From CAZINM01 sp964540605 (GTDB lineage Bacteria; Patescibacteriota; Dojkabacteria; SC72; JAHDCA01), in assembly GCA_964540605.1 (NCBI GenBank), contig CAZINM010000007.1, positions 1 through 23,594 on the forward strand: 23,594 nucleotides of DNA, given 5' to 3'. A program made the translations under genes and the position numbers. Below, piece after piece: positions 16,199 through 21,606 of this stretch. Every line of letters starts with the position of its first letter. Position 1 is the first letter of the stretch. The notes under the pieces were generated by a model that saw only the letters and a list, made by a program, of their open reading frames with translations, made no database searches and had not been told where the DNA came from.

Positions 16199-16985
16199 GT
16201 TGTGCTAACCTTTGATTAATTGATCTTTTAGTATCAGAGCTCATTTTTTCATAATATGTTATTATATCAGGCAAAACCATGTGTCCCTGCCAGAATGAAT
16301 ATGAAGAACCAAGTGCTAAAAGTAATGCCGTTAAAGGATTTGTAAAGACTGTAATAACTGCTCCTGCACCATAAAGTAAAGCTTCCCCATATTTAGCGAA
16401 TCTTTCTAGATTTCTCATTTTTTGTGGTAATTCTAAGGCTTTTTTATTCTTTCCAAACCACTTTTCCGATGCACCTATGGCTGCTCTTTCGGGATGACCT
16501 AGGATATCTACCTGTTTTTCAACACTTTTTGCAGCTCTATATCTAAAATAGCCTAAAACACCAGCTCCAGCGAGTCCTAATACCCAAGGAGTTGTCATTG
16601 TCATTGCAAGAGCTGCTAATGGAAGAACACTCGCAATAGCGAGATATTTTAATGTTTTAGCACTTTTTTTGGCTTCTTCGTATTTATCTGTACTTATTAA
16701 ACTACTTTCCGCAAATGTTCTAGCTGAATCCATTAATTGGTTTCCACCGATTGGCATAACTGTTTCTGCAGGGTTCATACCTCTAAACCAGTTATATGTA
16801 CCAATTCCGAAATTGATAATACCAGAGATAAATTTGCTACCAGTAACAACATTTCTTGGCGTGGCATCGATACGATTATATTCGAACCATTCGTTTGAAG
16901 CTGTTGTGTCAGTTACGGTTTCTGCTGATCTATGTCCTAGATATTCTTGGGGAGAGATAATTGTTGTAGCAGGAGCTGTTGTCAT
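16191..16985 (-). CDS. Hypothetical membrane protein, 264 residues
   Basis: The first 100 residues are soluble and lack a signal peptide. Two hydrophobic stretches follow at about 112-130 and 133-148. A charged stretch then contains GHPERAAIGASEKWFGKNKK, and two more hydrophobic stretches lie at about 201-233 before a short hydrophilic end. The layout of paired hydrophobic hairpins in an otherwise soluble protein recalls the centre of the giant protein at 1-4918, though I see no clear sequence match. A TATAAT box (16995-17000) lies nine bases before ATG 16985, giving almost no leader. Function unknown. Confidence 0.78.
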   Translation of the reverse strand: MTTAPATTIISPQEYLGHRSAETVTDTTASNEWFEYNRIDATPRNVVTGSKFISGIINFGIGTYNWFRGMNPAETVMPIGGNQLMDSARTFAESSLISTDKYEEAKKSAKTLKYLAIASVLPLAALAMTMTTPWVLGLAGAGVLGYFRYRAAKSVEKQVDILGHPERAAIGASEKWFGKNKKALELPQKMRNLERFAKYGEALLYGAGAVITVFTNPLTALLLALGSSYSFWQGHMVLPDIITYYEKMSSDTKRSINQRLAQHG

Positions 16986-16994
16986 AATGAATGT

Positions 16995-17000
16995 ATTATA
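16995..17000 (-). promoter_or_regulatory. -10 box of 264-residue gene (near-leaderless)
   Basis: Minus-strand TATAAT lies nine bases before the start codon, with no clear -35 box. If this is the promoter, the leader is only a few bases long. Confidence 0.4.
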
Positions 17001-17044
17001 TATTTTTATATAGATTTGTACTATGTACTAGAGGATGAGGAGGT

Positions 17045-17079
17045 GGACCGGCACACGCCGATGAGGTATGTGCCGGTCC
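17045..17079 (-). terminator. 3' hairpin after the 54-residue gene
   Basis: GGACCGGCACA (17045-17055) pairs with TGTGCCGGTCC (17069-17079), 11 bases of mostly GC. It starts eight bases after the stop codon. No T run follows, so classical termination is uncertain. The position and strength match the hairpin after the gene at 14068. Confidence 0.5.
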
Positions 17080-17086
17080 AAGGGGC

Positions 17087-17251
17087 CTACTTTATCCATT
17101 TGTAGGATAAAATAAGGCCGGTTACTGCGGTCACCAGGGCGGTTGCGATATCAAGGTATCGGTGGGGTGTCGCAATGGCTGCAACCGCTAAGGCTATCAA
17201 ACTAATTTCCGCAGCAACCTTGAGGACCTTACCGAGGTCTACTTTGCTCAT
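17087..17251 (-). CDS. 54-residue hydrophobic membrane protein, GC-rich
   Basis: The product MSKVDLGKVLK... has two hydrophobic stretches, about 14-28 (EISLIALAVAAIA) and 34-49 (DIATALVTAVTGLILS), joined by TPHRY, and ends YKWIK. The start ATG 17251 follows AAAGGAGGTG, a near-perfect match to the 16S anti-Shine-Dalgarno, by about four bases, so the gene is almost certainly translated. It lies inside an inverted-repeat unit behind a near-consensus promoter at 17413-17441. Size and hairpin shape resemble small holins or membrane-active peptides, but this is only analogy. It is easily missed because of its length. Confidence 0.72.
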   Translation of the reverse strand: MSKVDLGKVLKVAAEISLIALAVAAIATPHRYLDIATALVTAVTGLILSYKWIK

Positions 17252-17257
17252 TTTTCA

Positions 17258-17315
17258 CCTCCTTTCATAGTCTTAATTCTCGCCCAAGGGCAAGAACTAG
17301 TTCCCAGAAAGGAGG
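17258..17315 (-). promoter_or_regulatory. Leader that can mask the Shine-Dalgarno site
   Basis: The ribosome site GAAAGGAGG (complement CCTCCTTTC at 17258-17266) has an exact nine-base complement in the same leader (17307-17315 on the plus strand reads GAAAGGAGG). Between them TTCTTGCCC/GGGCGAGAA forms a compact hairpin (17277-17296), which brings the two arms together. Read as RNA, the site would be hidden in a perfect 9-bp stem. It is a candidate translational switch. Confidence 0.6.
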
Positions 17316-17335
17316 CTCTCTAGTACATAGTATTT

Positions 17336-17371
17336 GTTATGCACAGGTTTTAAACACTGTTTTTGCATAAC
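17336..17371 (-). promoter_or_regulatory. Upstream leader hairpin
   Basis: GTTATGCA (17336-17343) pairs with TGCATAAC (17364-17371). It lies between the promoter and the inverted-repeat unit and is AT-rich. Together with the masking stem it makes a leader of about 155 bases. Confidence 0.5.
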
Positions 17372-17412
17372 ATTTGAAAAGAACATTTGTACATTAATAT
17401 AAAGTACAATAT

Positions 17413-17441
17413 ATTATACTATAGGTTTCAGATATGGTCAA
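17413..17441 (-). promoter_or_regulatory. Near-consensus promoter of the 54-residue gene
   Basis: Minus-strand TTGACC (17436-17441), 17 bases, TATAAT (17413-17418). CCTATAG abuts the -10 box. It lies outside the inverted repeats. Confidence 0.8.
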
Positions 17442-17466
17442 TATAATCGCATCATCTAAATGTAAT

Positions 17467-17509
17467 AAAAAACAAATATTTCTGGATAAATGTATTCTCT
17501 TTAAATATT
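17467..17509 (-). terminator. Possible terminator of VanY gene
   Basis: AATATTT (17475-17481) can pair with AAATATT (17503-17509), and six T follow on the minus strand. The stem is pure AT and the loop 21 bases, so this is weak. Confidence 0.3.
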
Positions 17510-17513
17510 CCCC

Positions 17514-18413
17514 CTACTCTCCCCAATATCTCCAATGCCAACTTTCTGCAGAATAACCAGTGACTTCCTCCATACCTTCAGGATATGATTGTCTAAATCC
17601 AAATTGTGCAGCATTCTGAAGTAGCCATTGATATGCTGTTGTACCTGAGAATTTTGCAAAATCTCTACCAGTTTCAACTGTTGAAAAATCCACAACAGTA
17701 CCTAACTGGTGCTCACTATGACCTGGTCTAGCAGATATTTTGTCCGCAACATCAACCATACCACCATTATAGTTAACCCAATATTGGTATGTTGAAGCCT
17801 GCGTTTGATAACTTCTATATGAAGATATTACAGTTAAATTGGTTATTCCGGCATTTTGAGCGGCTTGACCAAGTTTGTTCAATGCAGTGAGTGTATCTTG
17901 TGTTACTGTTACTATTCCTCCAATGCCATTTATGCTATTTGTTACAAGGTTTTCTGGCACATAACTCTCCTTTAATTTATGCCCTTTATCCACAACAGTA
18001 TCTAATCTAACCTGATCTACAGGTATCTCAACGATCACATCAGGATAAGACCACCACCCTGTTGATACACCTTGGACATCAGGTTTGGGATCATCAGTCA
18101 TGTCAATTTCAGTGATCTCTGGCTCTTTATTAGCATTTTCGGAGTCATCTATGCTTGAACCATCTGTAGTATCTTCTTCCGGATCATCATTATTTTCTCC
18201 TAGATCATTATCATCAACTTCCTCCTCATCCCTATAAATTACCTCTCCCGGATTGTTATAAATAACCTTTCCAGGTTTGATCTGGATCTCATTGAACTTT
18301 TGTCCAACAAGATAAATGAACAGGATTATCATTGTAAAACCAGCAACAAACACTAATACAGAAACAATAGTTTCGAATAATTTACTATTTTTCTTCTTTT
18401 TCTTCTGTTCCAT
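17514..18413 (-). CDS. VanY-type D-alanyl-D-alanine carboxypeptidase, membrane-anchored
   Basis: The 299-residue protein has a basic N-terminus (MEQKKKKKNSK), one membrane helix at about 14-37, an acidic Asp/Glu/Asn linker (60-115) and a C-terminal peptidase domain. The domain shows SSYRS (197-201), SARPGHSEHQLGTVVD (227-242) with zinc ligands H235 and D242, and EVTGYSAESWHWRYWG with E290 and ligand H293. These are the signature residues of the VanY/DacB zinc D,D-carboxypeptidases, so it is probably active. It would trim terminal D-Ala from peptidoglycan stem peptides outside the cell. It lies 109 bases downstream of the sortase gene and shares the MEQKKK start with it. No Shine-Dalgarno is visible; a weak TATAGT lies ten bases upstream of the ATG. 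Confidence 0.92.
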   Translation of the reverse strand: MEQKKKKKNSKLFETIVSVLVFVAGFTMIILFIYLVGQKFNEIQIKPGKVIYNNPGEVIYRDEEEVDDNDLGENNDDPEEDTTDGSSIDDSENANKEPEITEIDMTDDPKPDVQGVSTGWWSYPDVIVEIPVDQVRLDTVVDKGHKLKESYVPENLVTNSINGIGGIVTVTQDTLTALNKLGQAAQNAGITNLTVISSYRSYQTQASTYQYWVNYNGGMVDVADKISARPGHSEHQLGTVVDFSTVETGRDFAKFSGTTAYQWLLQNAAQFGFRQSYPEGMEEVTGYSAESWHWRYWGE

Positions 18414-18522
18414 TTAAAATTTGACTATAAATTATTCATTAAACTAATAAGACCTACCCTAACCAGAGACAATTTCCTAAACAAAAATCAACATATAATC
18501 AATAATATAATATCCTAATATA

Positions 18523-19194
18523 CTAATTAGACCTATTAGCATAGACAAAAATACGGATTGGCGATTGCCATATCACTTTACAAGTATACAATATTAGGTC
18601 CGAGTTGTAGTTAGTTATCTGATTACTCTCTTCTATCTTCGTAACCTCATATTCGAATACTCGTCTATCCCAAATTATCTTGATCTCATCACCAACAGCA
18701 AGATTAGGCAAACTATAAAAGGATCTTTGAGTTCTCTCCTCTTTGCTCCACTCCAAAATACCCCATCTATGAGAAGCTATTATAGTTGGGAGAGCATTAT
18801 CTATCGGATCTCCTAGATCTGGAACGATCCATGGACCTTTACTAAGAGCTTGTGTTGCATCAGTATCGGTATAGATCTGAGAGTTAACCCCTATCTTATC
18901 TATGATAATGAAGGGATCGTAACCTAGCGATTCATCGACAGGAGGTAGATCATTTTGATCATTACCATTATTTTGGCCGTTATCTTGGTCATCATCTGGG
19001 AGCAACTGGTCATTCACAACAGGATATTGAATGGATGTGATCTCATTATCTATGGCACTTGGGAAGATGGTATAGATCACTTGCGGGAGTAGTAGAAAGA
19101 GTAACAGCATGACTGAGCCTAATACAAGAACAGTACCAATGATAATGTTGAAATTGAGTATTGAGTTGAGGATAAGTTTCTTCTTCTGTTCCAT
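18523..19194 (-). CDS. Sortase family transpeptidase
   Basis: This 223-residue protein has a basic N-terminus, a membrane helix at about 12-40, an Asp/Asn/Gln-rich linker (67-85) and a sortase barrel. The catalytic triad is visible: H142 in IIASHRWG, C205 in ILYTCKV and R214 in PIRIFVY. Sortases cut a C-terminal sorting motif and join the protein to the cell wall or to a pilin, acting outside the membrane. The candidate substrate is the 80-residue protein at 15472, and the adjacent VanY-like enzyme acts on the same wall peptides. Class cannot be fixed by eye. The start is ATG 19194, with TATACT six bases before it. Confidence 0.9.
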   Translation of the reverse strand: MEQKKKLILNSILNFNIIIGTVLVLGSVMLLLFLLLPQVIYTIFPSAIDNEITSIQYPVVNDQLLPDDDQDNGQNNGNDQNDLPPVDESLGYDPFIIIDKIGVNSQIYTDTDATQALSKGPWIVPDLGDPIDNALPTIIASHRWGILEWSKEERTQRSFYSLPNLAVGDEIKIIWDRRVFEYEVTKIEESNQITNYNSDLILYTCKVIWQSPIRIFVYANRSN

Positions 19195-19200
19195 AGGATG

Positions 19201-19209
19201 AGTATAACA
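19201..19209 (-). promoter_or_regulatory. Extended -10 promoter of sortase gene (leaderless)
   Basis: Minus-strand TGTTATACT matches an extended -10 (TGn before TATACT), then CATCCT and the ATG. An extended -10 can act without a -35 box. Six bases to the start codon imply a leaderless mRNA. Confidence 0.5.
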
Positions 19210-19243
19210 TTAATACTTTTCAATTTACGATACTTAACAGTCA

Positions 19244-21559
19244 TTATTCACTCAATGAAAAAGGCAATCTCAATATATTTGGAGGTAGTTTCGCGAATTT
19301 AGCCAAATCATTAATATGTATTTGTGCTCGTATGTAGGTATTTGGATCATGTGGATTTTTTTTGTGATAACTATCATTGATTGCTTTTTCATATTCAATT
19401 ATATGTCTATAATCTAACTCTCGGGCAATAAATAATCTTAATATTAAAGAATCAATTTCAACTACTGCTCCATCTTTTCTTTTTGTATACATATCCCATA
19501 CATCAGGATAGGAAGCTGCTAAACTTTCTAGTAACTGAATAGACCCCTCCCAGATATCGTCCAAAAGGTAGCCTTTCCCACCGATGCTATTGATAAATCT
19601 TATAAACTTAGGTGAATCTTTTCTATAAATTGGTCTTGTTTCACCAGGTTTTCTTGCTTGAATGTGATATGGCCTTCTGAAGACTACTCCTTGTCTTTCA
19701 TGCCCTCCAGTAGGGTCTGATCTATTTATATATTCAGGGACAGAGCCTCTTTTTAGAGGTTCAAGATGTTGTAGTAAATATCTGGTAATAAAATCACGAT
19801 TTGCGTGAGATATTGGTAATGCTACTCTGCGGAATTTATCTCCATCTGGTATTAACAACTGAAAATCGTTAAAATCAGTCAAATGTAAAAGTATCGGTGT
19901 TTCTACTCCATGTAACATTATTGTAGCAACATATCCATTACGCAAGGTATTATTGAAATATGGAGCATATCGAAAGCTTAATCTATCTATACCTCGTTCT
20001 TTAAGGTGAGGAAAGTGATGAGCAGTGAAAACATCTCCTGTCATAGAAAGAGCTTCTCTCCCATGTCTACGAACAGCAATTCTTAAAGCTCTTACTTCTT
20101 CTGATACTCTAGTACGGCTTCCTGCATCAGCAAAAATATGTTCTGGAAAAAGTGCAGAAATTAAACCAGTAGCAAAATTGGCAGCTTTATCACGCTCTGC
20201 TGTTTGAACTTTTGATCGTGTTGTTCCAGCAAGTTCTGTAAGTCTTCTTGTAAGATCTCCTCTACTATGTCTTCGCATAAGTTCAATAACTTTATTAACA
20301 TTTTCCTCAGATTGATCTTCTTGATACAGTTTTAACGCTGCTACAACTTCGTCTGGGAAAGACTCTTCAAAATCTAGAGGGGCTGTTTGATACAAAGCTT
20401 CAACCAATCCTGTTGTGGTTGTATCTCGATATAGATTCTGGATCAAGTTATGTGCTGCTGCAATTTCAGAAATTGTTGCAAGATTTATTGGTACATCAGT
20501 TCCCAGATCTCGTCCTATTAATTCCTCTCTTGTTTCTACAATACTTACAGACACTGTGAAATGTCTGTATAAGGCGGAGATAAGCTTCCATTTTCTATTC
20601 GTTATTAGATTGATCAAATTTGTATCTCTTGCTAATCTCCTCAAAAAAGATGTTTCAAGTAATGGGAATGTATCAACTAATCTCATTGATTCTGTGTTAT
20701 ATGGTTTCTGCTTCGGTTCTTCTTCTGTTCCCCCATCAGTTTCTGGTGTTTTTTTTGTTTCATCAGTTGTTCCAGTGTCAGGAATTTTTGTTGAAATGGG
20801 AGTACCTTTAGGAGCATTTGTTCTCTCAACATCTTCTATTTTTCTGAGCTTGGCTGTAGAAAATCCAAATTGTTCAATTCTAGCAAGTAAATTAGTAGAC
20901 GCATTTTCAACGCCTTGTTGATAATCAGGTATGTATATTGCTAAATCACTATTTAATGTAGTTCCATAAACCTCACTAACAACTTTTTGTGCATAAAGAC
21001 CAGCATAATGCGACCGTGTTGACCATGCAGCAGTAAGAAAATTATATGTCGCAATTAATCTTGGGTGTATAGAAGCTTTTACAGGTTGGCGATTACGAAA
21101 TCTGTCAAGTTCATTTCTATAATATTCAGATATTGTACCTGTGTAATAACCCAAACATCCTACAAAAGCTGTTTGACGATTTTGATTAGTTTGATCGATC
21201 CTCTCTTGATTCATAGCATCTGTTAAGGAGGTCATACCTAAAAAACCCCTTGCAACATTTGGTAAATCTCTTGGATCTTCAACGATATCATTCAAACCAA
21301 TCGGCTTTTGTTGATAATACTGCTGTATAGTCGGTCGATAATATTGAAGGACTGCATTTAATCTTTCGATATCAATTGAACGATTTTGAGATTCAGTATA
21401 TATTTGATCTACTAATCGTTCTGGATTTAATAAAAATGTTGTGAAAAAAGGATCATCTATACTTGGTCTACGATCAATTTCTACTAAGTCTAGGAAACAT
21501 CTATCGTATGCAATGGGTCTTTTAGGTTGTTCATCAAGTAATTTTGTCTCATCTTCCAT
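19244..21559 (-). CDS. Hypothetical protein, 771 residues
   Basis: This is a large hydrophilic protein with no signal peptide or membrane helix. A first region (about 1-255) is joined to a second (about 295-771) by a Thr/Glu/Pro/Lys-rich linker (PDTGTTDETKKTPETDGG near 260-290). The second region includes HHFPHLKERGIDRLSFRYAP, then YVATIMLHGVETPILLHLTD and LLIPDGDKFRRVALP, which look like beta strands of a compact domain. I recognise no family and see no catalytic motif. It stands alone between gyrA and sortase with its own promoter at 21568-21596. Its size and isolation recall the giant protein at the other end, with no visible sequence similarity. Confidence 0.83.
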   Translation of the reverse strand: MEDETKLLDEQPKRPIAYDRCFLDLVEIDRRPSIDDPFFTTFLLNPERLVDQIYTESQNRSIDIERLNAVLQYYRPTIQQYYQQKPIGLNDIVEDPRDLPNVARGFLGMTSLTDAMNQERIDQTNQNRQTAFVGCLGYYTGTISEYYRNELDRFRNRQPVKASIHPRLIATYNFLTAAWSTRSHYAGLYAQKVVSEVYGTTLNSDLAIYIPDYQQGVENASTNLLARIEQFGFSTAKLRKIEDVERTNAPKGTPISTKIPDTGTTDETKKTPETDGGTEEEPKQKPYNTESMRLVDTFPLLETSFLRRLARDTNLINLITNRKWKLISALYRHFTVSVSIVETREELIGRDLGTDVPINLATISEIAAAHNLIQNLYRDTTTTGLVEALYQTAPLDFEESFPDEVVAALKLYQEDQSEENVNKVIELMRRHSRGDLTRRLTELAGTTRSKVQTAERDKAANFATGLISALFPEHIFADAGSRTRVSEEVRALRIAVRRHGREALSMTGDVFTAHHFPHLKERGIDRLSFRYAPYFNNTLRNGYVATIMLHGVETPILLHLTDFNDFQLLIPDGDKFRRVALPISHANRDFITRYLLQHLEPLKRGSVPEYINRSDPTGGHERQGVVFRRPYHIQARKPGETRPIYRKDSPKFIRFINSIGGKGYLLDDIWEGSIQLLESLAASYPDVWDMYTKRKDGAVVEIDSLILRLFIARELDYRHIIEYEKAINDSYHKKNPHDPNTYIRAQIHINDLAKFAKLPPNILRLPFSLSE

Positions 21560-21567
21560 AATCCTAC

Positions 21568-21596
21568 ATTATGCTATAGGATTGTACTTGGGTCAA
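21568..21596 (-). promoter_or_regulatory. Promoter of 771-residue gene (leaderless)
   Basis: Minus-strand TTGACC (21591-21596), 17 bases, CATAAT (21568-21573), with CCTATAG abutting the -10 box. The start codon (21559) is eight bases after the -10 box, so transcription would begin at or one base before the ATG. The promoter overlaps almost the whole 47-base gap after gyrA. Confidence 0.75.
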
Positions 21597-21606
21597 TTCC
21601 CAATCC

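Larger units (their letters stand above)
17014..17337 (-). mobile_element. GC-rich one-gene unit with inverted repeats and 6-base direct repeat
   Basis: ACTATGTACTAGAG (17020-17033) is exactly inverted at 17318-17331. Outside each end stands ATTTGT (17014-17019 and 17332-17337), a perfect six-base direct repeat that looks like a target-site duplication. The 312-base interior is GC-rich (about 58% in 17041-17100) and holds a leader, a 54-residue ORF and a 3' hairpin, with no transposase. The ends match those of the unit at 13991-14417 except for one paired change (A/T here, G/C there) and terminal bases. It is best read as a miniature, non-autonomous mobile element carrying a gene. Confidence 0.55.

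Noticed and set aside
17087..18413. Holin plus endolysin (phage lysis pair) from the 54-residue protein and the VanY enzyme
   Set aside because: The VanY protein has a membrane anchor and long linker, sits beside a sortase, and has a separate promoter region. No other phage gene is present.
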